Virus record (IMG/VR): IMGVR_UViG_3300022602_000478
Location: 1 to 21,607 of that record
Length of the DNA stretch: 21,607 nt
Source of the DNA: a virus
Direction: 5' to 3' (one strand)
Shown here: one piece after another, positions 1 to 7,041 of the stretch
Layout: the number at the start of each line of letters is the position of its first letter
How positions within the stretch are numbered: the first letter of the stretch is position 1
The notes under the pieces: model-generated
The model's input: the letters and a program-made list of their open reading frames with translations, nothing else
The model's database searches: none
What the model was told of the DNA's origin: nothing
Translations under genes and position numbers: made by a program

Positions 1-2
1 AA

Positions 3-62
3 CAAACACGTCTTGAACGTACTCAACAGTACCTATACAAGAAGGATTCCGAACCCCTATAG
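3..62 (+). CDS. C-terminal end of an upstream gene (partial)
   Basis: The first 60 bases stay open in the third forward frame and end with TAG at 60-62, giving the tail ...QTRLERTQQYLYKKDSEPL. The charged, glutamine-rich composition and codon choice fit the neighbouring virion genes. Frame 1 is also open and ends with TAG at 73-75, so the frame is not certain. In either case a gene enters from the left and stops just before the ribosome binding site of the gene at 78. From its position it would be another virion or tail gene, but no function can be read from so short a piece. Confidence 0.4.
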   Translation, partial: QTRLERTQQYLYKKDSEPL

Positions 63-77
63 TAGTGGAGGTTAGGA

Positions 78-2084
78 ATGGCAGCAGCAGAGCAAAAGAA
101 AAGCTATGCGGTTATTAAACAATTCAGGGGAATTGACACCAAAGCCAACCGCACGGCAATCGAGAAAGATGAGTTTTACTGGCTAGAGAACGCTATGCCC
201 GTTGGTTCGGGTAATTTGCGTATTACGCCTCAATCTACAACTGTCAGTAATTCGTCAGGTAACGCTGTAGTCTTTTCCAATACTGTCACTTATTTGACAA
301 GTGCAAATATCACAGATGATTATTTAGTTGCGTCTCAAATTGACGGGTCAATGCAGTATTTTGACTTGACTAGCTTAACTAGAGGCAATATTGCTGCTGC
401 TGGTACGTTTTCTGCTTCTGGTGTAGCAGCTACACAGTATCAAAACACCAATTTGTACATTGGAGACCCTGTAAAAGGTCTTTATGAGTGGGATGGCGGT
501 AACTTAGTCGCCATAGGTTCTCTAGGTGTTGTTGCAATTACCAACCCTGGAGCTGGATACACGGGCGTTCCTGACGTTGTAATTGGCGCACCTAACCAGA
601 CAGGCGGTGTGCAGGCTACTGCGGTGGCTACAGTCAGTACAGCTAACACAGTCAGTTATATATCACTCACAAATGCGGGTTCTGGGTACACGTCACCCCC
701 GTCAATTACGATTAAAGGCGGTGGAGCGACAACAAACGCTACAGCTATTTGCCAATTAACAACCTTTGCAACGGGTACAGTTTCTGTTTTAATCAATTCT
801 GGGGGCTTTGGATACGGTGCTAATGGCTCTTTTTACGTCACATTTAGCGGTGGTGGCGGGTCAGGCGCTAACGGCACTGCAATCGTTTCTGGTAACGCTG
901 TAACCCAAGTTATTATGAACAATCCTGGCTCTGGATACACTTCAGCGCCTACTGTGAGCTTTGCAAACGGGTATACAGCCAACGTAACGGCAAATGCAAC
1001 GGCTACTGCTATTGTCAACACCAACGGAATTGTGGATGTAGCCACATTCTCAGGACGTGTTTGGGTGGCAGCAGGGCGTACAGTTTATGCGTCTAGTGCG
1101 GTTAGCCCAACAGACTTTAGTTCTGTGTCTGCTGTAGCGTTTAATTTAACGGATTCAACTCTACACGGCAATATTCAGGCTATTTTGTCAGCCAATAATT
1201 TCTTGTACATCTTTGGTGACGACAGTATCAACGTATTTAGTAATTTACAGGTCACTTCTACAGGAAGTACCGTATTTACCAATACAAACGTCTCTGCGTC
1301 TATTGGTTCTAAACGAATTTATGCCATATTCCCGTATTTCAGGTCTGTTTTGTTCTTGAACGACTATGGTGTATACGCTCTTGTGGGTTCTACAACTACC
1401 AAGATTAGTGACCCACTAGACGGTATTTTCCCGTACATAGACTTTACAAAGCCAATTACAGCTGGTCAGGCGTTGCTCAACAATATTTTGTGTGCGGTGT
1501 TTAATTTTTACGTTACCAGCGGATGTCCGTTTGGATACGGTGGTTCTCGGTACATCCAGGCGGTGTTTTTTGAGAAAAAATGGTTTATTACGTATCAAGG
1601 ACAGATTCCTTATGTTACTTCTGCCCCTATAGGTGGAAAAGTAAACCTTTACGGTACAAATACGTCTAATGCGCTATATCAGTTTTACAACAGCACAACG
1701 GCAACCATACCAAGTTACATCCAGACGGCTTTGCAAGATATGGGAGACCCCATAAGAACCAAGCAAGCGTTAAAATTTGCAGTAGAAGCCACGTTAACAA
1801 GCGGTGGACAGTTTAATGTGACGGTAGATTCTGAGCAGGGAGCTAGTCCAACGTATACGTTATCAGACACAGGAGTGTCTTGGCTAAATAACAGTTCTCA
1901 GGTAATATCATGGGTAAATAACAGCAGTACGATAATCCCGTGGCTGTTGTCTACAGGATATTACTTGTTTAAATCGGATGCCTTGCAGTATGGTAAGTAT
2001 TTGGGACTAACCATGACTTCCAACAATGCTGGGTTTGTAGTAAATACGTTTGAGTTTGAACACGAATTAAGAGTGAGGTTCTAA
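78..2084 (+). CDS. Tail stabilization-like virion protein with GYT repeats
   Basis: A 668-residue protein. Its N-terminus (FRGIDTKANRTAIEKDEFYW followed by LENAMPVGSGNLRITPQ) looks to me like the large tail-hub or stabilization proteins (P22 gp10-type) of podovirus-like phages; this is recognition, not a search result. Residues about 155-312 hold an inserted repeat region with four copies of an N-x-G-x-G-Y-T-x-x-P unit (NPGAGYTGVPDVVIG, NAGSGYTSPPSITIKG, a degenerate copy and NPGSGYTSAPTVSF). The rest is rich in beta-forming residues, N, S, T and G, as in tail proteins. No signal peptide or membrane segment is seen. GGAGG at 67-71, six bases before the ATG, supports the start. The tail-fibre genes follow directly. 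The role in closing or stabilizing the tail tube is an inference from family resemblance and position. Confidence 0.65.
   Translation: MAAAEQKKSYAVIKQFRGIDTKANRTAIEKDEFYWLENAMPVGSGNLRITPQSTTVSNSSGNAVVFSNTVTYLTSANITDDYLVASQIDGSMQYFDLTSLTRGNIAAAGTFSASGVAATQYQNTNLYIGDPVKGLYEWDGGNLVAIGSLGVVAITNPGAGYTGVPDVVIGAPNQTGGVQATAVATVSTANTVSYISLTNAGSGYTSPPSITIKGGGATTNATAICQLTTFATGTVSVLINSGGFGYGANGSFYVTFSGGGGSGANGTAIVSGNAVTQVIMNNPGSGYTSAPTVSFANGYTANVTANATATAIVNTNGIVDVATFSGRVWVAAGRTVYASSAVSPTDFSSVSAVAFNLTDSTLHGNIQAILSANNFLYIFGDDSINVFSNLQVTSTGSTVFTNTNVSASIGSKRIYAIFPYFRSVLFLNDYGVYALVGSTTTKISDPLDGIFPYIDFTKPITAGQALLNNILCAVFNFYVTSGCPFGYGGSRYIQAVFFEKKWFITYQGQIPYVTSAPIGGKVNLYGTNTSNALYQFYNSTTATIPSYIQTALQDMGDPIRTKQALKFAVEATLTSGGQFNVTVDSEQGASPTYTLSDTGVSWLNNSSQVISWVNNSSTIIPWLLSTGYYLFKSDALQYGKYLGLTMTSNNAGFVVNTFEFEHELRVRF
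532..1010 (+). repeat. Coding repeats: GxGYTxxP units in the tail protein
   Basis: Four units with spacing of roughly 40-45 residues lie inside the 78-2084 gene. Each starts with N(P/A/S)G, has a G-Y pair and continues into a beta strand followed by Gly/Ala/Asn-rich text. Units 1, 2 and 4 are close to one another; unit 3 has lost the threonine-proline part. Repeats of this type are common in phage surface proteins and are likely small beta modules. Confidence 0.7.
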
Positions 2085-2085
2085 T

Positions 2086-3408
2086 ATGTCTGGTGTACCC
2101 TATACCTTTGCAACCGCAACAACATCTATACCGTTATCGCAGTTAGATGCTAATTTTGCAACTGTAGCAACACTTGGAAACGCTTCTGTTGGGCTTGGAA
2201 ATACAACCAGTGTTGTTGGAAATCTTACACTTCAAAATGTAACTATTACTAGCGGTACAAGTAATATTACAACAAACGTTGCTAGTGTTACAGGAATACT
2301 TCCGCAAGCAAATGGAGGAACAGGCACTACAACTGGATACTATGGCTTTAAGAACCGTATTATTAATGGTGCGATGGTTATTGACCAAAGAGATGCGGGT
2401 GCAAGCGTAACAATAACAAACACAAGTGCTAGAACATACACAGTTGACAGATGGTCTTCTTATGGAACTGTTGCAAGCAAATTTAGCGTTCAACAAAATG
2501 CAAGTTCAGTAACTCCTCCAGTTGGATTTAGTAATTATTTAGGGTTTACTTCTTTAAGCGCATATTCTGTTGGTTCAGGTGATATTTTTAACTTTAGTCA
2601 AGCAATTGAAGGATTTAACGTAGCCGATTTATTTTGGGGAACTGCTAACGCTAAAACTGTTACATTGTCTTTTCAGGTTTACTCATCATTGACTGGCACA
2701 TTTGGTGGCGCAATAACAAATAGTAATAATACTCGTTGTTACCCTTTTAGCTTTACTGTGTCAAGCGCAAATACTTGGACTTCAATTAGCATAACAGTAG
2801 CAGGGGATACTACTGGTACTTGGGGTACTGGAAATGGCGCAGGTATTACAGTTGGATTTTCATTAGGCATGGGTTCAACTTATACTGGAACTGCTAATGC
2901 TTGGACTGGTTCAACCATTCTTGCACCGACTGGGTCTGTCAGCGTAGTCGGTACAAACGGAGCAACCTTCTACATCACAGGCGTTCAACTAGAAGTAGGA
3001 ACCCAAGCAACATCTTTTGATTATCGTCCTTATACGACTGAGTTACAGTTGTGTCAAAGATATTTTGAGATGTCTTATAGTCAAGGTACATCTATTGGAA
3101 CAAGTACTGCAATAAATAGATTTAGCGGATTTACAGCCGCTTACAATGCAACAACTTTTAACGGAACCAATGAAGTTCCTTATAAAGTTATAAAAAGAAA
3201 TTCAACAAACTCAATTACTTTTTATAGTGGTTCTGGAACCGCCAATACTTGGCAATGGACAACTAACGGAGCATCTGGCACAAACTATACTCCTGCAATA
3301 AATAATTATGGAGATGGTGGATTTGAAGTTTCAGGAAGCACTTCAGGGCTAACTACTGGAAATATATATGGTGTAACAGGTCATTGGACAGTATCAGCGG
3401 AACTTTAA
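2086..3408 (+). CDS. Tail fibre / receptor-binding protein
   Basis: A 440-residue protein with a modular tail-fibre look. Residues 1-25 (PYTFATATTSIPLSQLDANF) are a common N-terminal fibre segment. Residues about 29-62 are one copy of the NASVGLGNTTSVVGNLTL repeat shared with the fibre at 3943-5256. LPQANGGTGTTTGYYGFKNR leads into a C-terminal domain beginning KNRIINGAMVIDQRDAG and containing YTVDRWS, QLEVGTQATSFDYRPY and ELQLCQRYFEMSY. These motifs are typical of a jelly-roll-like, carbohydrate-binding-type domain found in many phage fibre proteins. GAGG at 2075-2078 precedes the ATG by seven bases. It probably forms a trimeric spike or fibre that touches the host surface; the ligand is unknown. 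Confidence 0.72.
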   Translation: MSGVPYTFATATTSIPLSQLDANFATVATLGNASVGLGNTTSVVGNLTLQNVTITSGTSNITTNVASVTGILPQANGGTGTTTGYYGFKNRIINGAMVIDQRDAGASVTITNTSARTYTVDRWSSYGTVASKFSVQQNASSVTPPVGFSNYLGFTSLSAYSVGSGDIFNFSQAIEGFNVADLFWGTANAKTVTLSFQVYSSLTGTFGGAITNSNNTRCYPFSFTVSSANTWTSISITVAGDTTGTWGTGNGAGITVGFSLGMGSTYTGTANAWTGSTILAPTGSVSVVGTNGATFYITGVQLEVGTQATSFDYRPYTTELQLCQRYFEMSYSQGTSIGTSTAINRFSGFTAAYNATTFNGTNEVPYKVIKRNSTNSITFYSGSGTANTWQWTTNGASGTNYTPAINNYGDGGFEVSGSTSGLTTGNIYGVTGHWTVSAEL

Positions 3409-3410
3409 TT

Positions 3411-3611
3411 ATGTACAAAATTTATACATCACTTGTTGGAATTGAGTTTGTAATGAAATTGCCAGATGGCCCTCATTTTGGCAAAAGCCCAGACAACACA
3501 GACTACCAACAATTCAAAAAAGACATCCAAAACGGAGTAGTCTTAAACGATCCTGAAGGTAATCCTATTACTGGAGAAACATTAACAACCTTTATAGGAA
3601 CTCTGCCATGA
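3411..3611 (+). CDS. Small fibre-associated protein
   Basis: A 66-residue protein starting MYKIYTSLVGIEFVMKLPDG. The ATG at 3411 lies two bases after the stop of the fibre gene. An in-frame start at 3384 exists but would overlap that gene and has no ribosome binding site. The C-terminal part (YQQFKKDIQNGVVLNDPEGN) resembles small proteins often encoded just after fibre genes in phages of this kind. It overlaps the next gene by ATGA. No membrane segment is present. It could be a fibre assembly helper or a minor virion part; neither can be decided from sequence. Confidence 0.6.
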   Translation: MYKIYTSLVGIEFVMKLPDGPHFGKSPDNTDYQQFKKDIQNGVVLNDPEGNPITGETLTTFIGTLP

Positions 3612-3943
3612 GTGTAAGTTCTCCTTTTTCTCCTTGCGGTAACACAGTAGTCATCTCTGCGACAACTACTGCGTCTACTCCTGCTCAAGTACCATCTAGT
3701 ACGCTTGGTGGTAATCAGTACAGGATTATCAATAGCGGTGCTGTTACTGTTATTTTGGGATATGGTCAGACTGCTGCACTTGCTTCATCTGGAGCAGTTG
3801 TACCTACAACAACACAAAACAACTGCCTACCACTATTGCCTGGTACAGACGAGATTATTACGTTTGCACCTAATGCGTACTTCTCTGCTAACGCAACCAG
3901 CAGTAACGCAACTATTTACATAACGCCAGGGGATGGTGACTAA
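3608..3943 (+). CDS. Small beta-rich virion-type protein (paralogue 1)
   Basis: A 111-residue protein, rich in T, S, A, V and N with alternating hydrophobic residues, suggesting an all-beta fold. It begins MSVSSPFSPCGNTVVISATT and ends NATIYITPGDGD. The overall plan (F-x-P-x-G-x-T-V start, a central N-S-G/D valine-rich strand, an L-P-P/G turn, and an N-A-(S/T)-(I/V)-Y-(I/V)-x-P-G-(D/E)-G end) matches the 116-residue protein at 12156-12506. It overlaps the genes on both sides by a few bases and sits between a fibre companion and a second fibre, so a minor structural or decoration role is the best guess. Confidence 0.6.
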   Translation: MSVSSPFSPCGNTVVISATTTASTPAQVPSSTLGGNQYRIINSGAVTVILGYGQTAALASSGAVVPTTTQNNCLPLLPGTDEIITFAPNAYFSANATSSNATIYITPGDGD

Positions 3944-5256
3944 TGTTAAAAACAGTAGCTATAACAGCGTCAGCGGGAGGTCCAGTTTACAAAGGCACAT
4001 GGGATGCTAATGCAAACGTGCCTACTCTTGTTTCGTCTGTTGGCACTGCAAATCAATATTACGTTGTCTCTGTTGCTGGTAATACCAACCTTAACGGCAT
4101 CACAAACTGGCAAGTCGGTGACTGGGCTATCTTTAACGGCACTGTTTGGCAAAAAGTAGATGGTGGTTCCTACGGTGCAGTCACACAAGTACAGGGTAAC
4201 GGTACTGTCAACGGTATTACGCTTACAGGCAACGTTACAAGCGCTGGTAATCTAACGCTTGGTGGTACGCTCGGCAACATAGCCAACAGTCAACTATCTA
4301 ACAGTACAGCAACACTGGGTAATGCAACCATAACACTTGGTAGCACTACTTCTACTGTCGGTAATTTGACATTAGGTAACGCAAACATAACGTCTGTTGC
4401 GTCTACATTTCCTAATAGCTATTTAGCCAACAACTCTGTAACTATAGGTAACACGTCTGTAGCTCTAGGCAGCACTGTAAATAGCATTGGTAATTTGACT
4501 CTTTCCAACGTAACCATTATTGGTAACAACATAACAGATAACACGGTCACAGCCAATTCTTTTGTTGGCACAGGAAATATATTATCAAGTTCAAATATTG
4601 GCGTATTTTCTTATGGCAATTTATCTTATTCAGACACAGGTGTTGTTGCGTCTTATGCTTCAAGTGTTAACAGCTATGTACAAATAGTTGTACAAAACTT
4701 AAGCAACGGTAATCAAGCATCTACTGACTTTACGGTTGTCAATGATACTGGTACTGCTTACGGTGATTTTGGAATTACATCTAGCACTTATTCTGGTACA
4801 GGAAGGTTTTACAACCCTAATGTTGTTTACGCTTATTCAGGAAATGTGGATTTGGTTATTGGTACTATTACTAATAATTCTGTTCACTTCGTAGGAAATA
4901 ACTCAACAACAGACGCAATGACGTTAAATGGTAACAACACCATTACTATTAACGCATTAGGCGCAACATTTCCAAATAGCTATTTGTCTAATTCAACAGC
5001 TACTTTAGGAAACGCAACAATAACATTAGGTTCAACAACGTCTAGTGTTGGCAACTTAACTCTTTCTAACGTAACAATTACAAGCGGTAACGTAACAATT
5101 AACGCTGGTACACAAAACGTACAAACAATCAACCACACTGCTACGACTAACGCTAATGCCACTATGTCTACGGCTAGTATCCCACTTGTTCCGCAAGGAT
5201 ATATGCTTTTTGATTTAAATGGCACTGTCGTAAAAGTACCTTACTACGCTGTCTAA
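3943..5256 (+). CDS. Second tail fibre protein with internal repeats
   Basis: A 437-residue protein. Residues 15-73 (VYKGTWDANANVPTL, YYVVSVAGNTNLNGITNWQV, GDWAIFNGTVWQKVDGG) form a module recurrent in phage tail fibres. Three copies of a repeat of about 36 residues with core NATITLGSTTSTVGNLTL follow, two before and one after a central domain (about residues 210-325, with motifs TDFTVVNDTGTAYGDFGI, GRFYNPNVVYAYSGNVDLVI and NSVHFVGNNST). The C-terminus IPLVPQGYMLFDLNGTVVKV closes the protein. The repeat family also appears once in the fibre at 2086-3408, so the two fibres probably share history or assemble together. The ATG overlaps the previous stop (TAATG). Host-recognition or fibre-shaft function is inferred. 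Confidence 0.7.
   Translation: MLKTVAITASAGGPVYKGTWDANANVPTLVSSVGTANQYYVVSVAGNTNLNGITNWQVGDWAIFNGTVWQKVDGGSYGAVTQVQGNGTVNGITLTGNVTSAGNLTLGGTLGNIANSQLSNSTATLGNATITLGSTTSTVGNLTLGNANITSVASTFPNSYLANNSVTIGNTSVALGSTVNSIGNLTLSNVTIIGNNITDNTVTANSFVGTGNILSSSNIGVFSYGNLSYSDTGVVASYASSVNSYVQIVVQNLSNGNQASTDFTVVNDTGTAYGDFGITSSTYSGTGRFYNPNVVYAYSGNVDLVIGTITNNSVHFVGNNSTTDAMTLNGNNTITINALGATFPNSYLSNSTATLGNATITLGSTTSSVGNLTLSNVTITSGNVTINAGTQNVQTINHTATTNANATMSTASIPLVPQGYMLFDLNGTVVKVPYYAV
4285..5090 (+). repeat. Fibre repeat family (three copies here, one at about 2171-2262)
   Basis: Copy A lies at about 4288-4395, copy B at about 4410-4520 and copy C at about 4970-5086; a fourth lies in the first fibre gene. Protein core of A: LSNSTATLGNATITLGSTTS; of C: LSNSTATLGNATITLGSTTS. 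A and C are identical over this stretch, yet their codons differ at many third positions (for example ctatctaacagtacagcaac versus ttgtctaattcaacagctac). Confidence 0.8.
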
Positions 5257-5257
5257 C

Positions 5258-5485
5258 ATGGAGTTACAACAATTATTTGATATTGCGGTCACAGTTGCAG
5301 GATTCCTTGCAGGATGGGTGCTGAACAACATCACAAAGACGATAGAAAGACTAGATAATGATGTTCGTGAAACTCAACGTAGTTATGTGACAAAAGAAGA
5401 CTATCACAGAGATATTGACGAGATTAAAGATATTTGTAAACAGATTTTCAACAAGCTAGATAACAAAGCAGATAAGGCAGGGTAA
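5258..5485 (+). CDS. Small membrane-anchored coiled-coil protein
   Basis: A 75-residue protein with one hydrophobic segment at residues 5-23 (QLFDIAVTVAGFLAGWVLNN). A charged helical stretch follows (ITKTIERLDNDVRETQRSYV, then TKEDYHRDIDEIKDICKQIF) ending NKLDNKADKAG. Short proteins with an N-terminal anchor and the YVTKEDY...IDEIKD..KQIFNKLD pattern are common in phage genomes and are often left as holin-like or unknown. Position away from the holin/endolysin pair makes a lysis role uncertain; a virion or membrane-interaction role is equally possible. The ATG is one base after the previous stop, and no strong ribosome binding site is visible, so translational coupling is likely. Confidence 0.6.
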   Translation: MELQQLFDIAVTVAGFLAGWVLNNITKTIERLDNDVRETQRSYVTKEDYHRDIDEIKDICKQIFNKLDNKADKAG

Positions 5486-5489
5486 ATCT

Positions 5490-5831
5490 ATTAATCAAGA
5501 CGACTTAGCTTACGTAGAATTTGGGGATGTCCAAGGTCTCGGTAGGCTTGCGTTTGAAAACTATTTGCAACACGAACTGTTCTATCAAACACTCAACAGT
5601 CGTGGGATTGTTACTCCTTTTTACCCTATAGAAGAAATAGACCCGTCTAACATTGACGACTGGTTACTTATCCACAACCAGATGCACGAGTCATTAGCGT
5701 CTATTCTGAGGCTCAACAACCCGTTTCAGTTGCTAGACGCTGACTTTAACGTTGAAGATGATTTTTATGATTGGCTAGGTGTACACCAAGATATTCACCA
5801 GCAGATAGCACAAGCGTTAGGAGTCGTGTAA
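5490..5831 (+). CDS. Conserved small phage protein with probable ATT start
   Basis: From the ATT at 5490 this reads MNQDDLAYVEFGDVQGLGRL then AFENYLQHELFYQTLNSRGI and on to IAQALGVV, 113 residues. The only NTG start is the TTG at 5565, which would cut the protein to 88 residues, remove the well-formed LAYVEFGDVQGLGRLAF segment and leave no ribosome binding site. The reading frame is open from 5460, and the only purine-rich site (GGCAGGG, 5476-5482) lies seven bases before the ATT. The segment resembles the N-terminus of a small conserved phage protein family as I remember it. The C-terminal part is acidic with repeated WLLIHNQMH and WLGVHQDIH motifs, i.e. an internal duplication of a W-L-x-x-H-x-x-x-H unit. 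Function unknown. It ends overlapping the next ATG (TAATG). Confidence 0.6.
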   Translation: MNQDDLAYVEFGDVQGLGRLAFENYLQHELFYQTLNSRGIVTPFYPIEEIDPSNIDDWLLIHNQMHESLASILRLNNPFQLLDADFNVEDDFYDWLGVHQDIHQQIAQALGVV

Positions 5832-6103
5832 TGGATGACCAACAAAAAGTACAGCAAGTTACACAAGCAATACAACAAGCTATTCAACAGGGCGGGGTGA
5901 ATCCTCAAATAATAGTGCAGTTTGGCAATATGGCAGAACAAGCAATAAAAGACAAAGCGTTGTATCCCATGTTTATTAAACAACTAGAAAATTACAAGCT
6001 AATAGACCCTGGAGAGTTAGGTCAGTCTATTAACTATCATGCTTTATCAATGTTTGTTTTAATGGGCAAGATTGCTCAAAAAATGGCAGGAGGTGTAGCA
6101 TGA
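5831..6103 (+). CDS. Small helical phage protein
   Basis: A 90-residue protein, MDDQQKVQQVTQAIQQAIQQ at the N-terminus, predicted largely helical, without membrane segments. The ATG at 5831 overlaps the preceding stop. An in-frame ATG at 5771 lies inside the preceding gene and is unlikely. The pattern (Q-rich first helix, then QIIVQFGNMAEQAIKDKALY and PMFIKQLENYKLIDPGEL) is consistent with a small virion or assembly protein. It ends with an ATGA overlap with the Ala/Gly-rich protein at 6100, suggesting production in step with it. Function not recognised. Confidence 0.6.
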   Translation: MDDQQKVQQVTQAIQQAIQQGGVNPQIIVQFGNMAEQAIKDKALYPMFIKQLENYKLIDPGELGQSINYHALSMFVLMGKIAQKMAGGVA

Positions 6104-7041
6104 GTTGGTATGGCGACCATGTGCAAAACAAGGTTGAACAACTAGCCCCTATTATTCCTGTTGTTGTAGCGGTTCTTGCTCCAGAATTAGCTCCTGCTAT
6201 TGGAACGTCTTTAGGTTTTACGGGGACTGCTGCTGCAGCAGCAGGAGGGGCTGTTATTAGCGCTGGTACGGCTGCTGCTGAAGGCGCAAATGCAACACAA
6301 ATTGGACAGGCTGCGGTTACTGGCGGTATAGGTGCTGGTGTAGGTTCTGCTGCGGGTGGAGGGATTACGGGAGCTGCTGCGGGTGGAGCAGCAGCAGGAG
6401 GCGCACAAGCAGCTCAAACAGGGCAAGATGTTGCTACGGGAGCACTTAAGGGAGGAGCTGTCGGAGGATTGTCAGCGGGAGCCGCTCAAGGTGTATCTAC
6501 TGCTTTGTCACCTGGACCTATGTCTGGAACAGGGCTTACAGTTCCCACAAATGCGTTGCCACAAGTCAGCCAATTTGAAAATGCCCCCACAAGCACAGAA
6601 GGATTAAAGTTGCCTTCTAGCGTTTTAACGGGAGAAACGGTTGCTCCTGCTGAACCACAAGCCCCAGGACTACAGTACACTTTATCTCCTACTGTTTTTA
6701 CGCCTGGCGGGGTTGATTATGGATTTACTCAAGCCACACCAACAGATACACTAACGTCTACGCCACAAACAACACCAGGTTTATCTCCAGAGGCTCAATC
6801 TGCATTGCAATCTGTGTTTGGATATGGATTAAATCTTGCCTTAGCCCCAAAAACAACAGGGTCTGGAAAAGTAAGCGCAAGTACAACTGGCGTAAGCACA
6901 TCTGGCGGTACAACAGGTACAACGTCTTCTACAACAGGAGGCTCACCTGGTGGTACTGAGCTAGACCCTAGCACGGGTAAAGCACCAGAGTTGGCATGGG
7001 GCGATAAATATTCATCTTTGAAGGAAGGCTTAAACGTATGA
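6100..7041 (+). CDS. Ala/Gly-rich protein, candidate internal virion / ejection protein
   Basis: A 313-residue protein. After MSWYGDHVQNKVEQLAP comes a long hydrophobic Ala/Gly/Val-rich part (about residues 17-140) with runs such as TAAAAAGGAVISAGTAAAEG and GAAAGGAAAGGAQAAQTG, which could insert into or cross a membrane. The second half is P/T/S/G-rich and probably disordered, ending ELAWGDKYSSLKEGLNV. It is the first of four consecutive large proteins after the fibre genes. Podovirus genomes often carry internal or DNA-ejection proteins in such a place, and Gly/Ala-rich hydrophobic stretches suit that role. This is inferred from composition and position; no catalytic motif is present. Confidence 0.55.
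   Translation: MSWYGDHVQNKVEQLAPIIPVVVAVLAPELAPAIGTSLGFTGTAAAAAGGAVISAGTAAAEGANATQIGQAAVTGGIGAGVGSAAGGGITGAAAGGAAAGGAQAAQTGQDVATGALKGGAVGGLSAGAAQGVSTALSPGPMSGTGLTVPTNALPQVSQFENAPTSTEGLKLPSSVLTGETVAPAEPQAPGLQYTLSPTVFTPGGVDYGFTQATPTDTLTSTPQTTPGLSPEAQSALQSVFGYGLNLALAPKTTGSGKVSASTTGVSTSGGTTGTTSSTTGGSPGGTELDPSTGKAPELAWGDKYSSLKEGLNV

Noticed and set aside
833-1045. 70-residue minus-strand reading within the tail protein
   Set aside because: Shadow of the GYT-repeat coding strand; no ribosome binding site and no neighbours in that direction.
6227-6244. 18-bp perfect palindrome CTGCTGCTGCAGCAGCAG
   Set aside because: It lies in a run of alanine codons (GCT then GCA) of an Ala/Gly-rich protein and is explained by coding.
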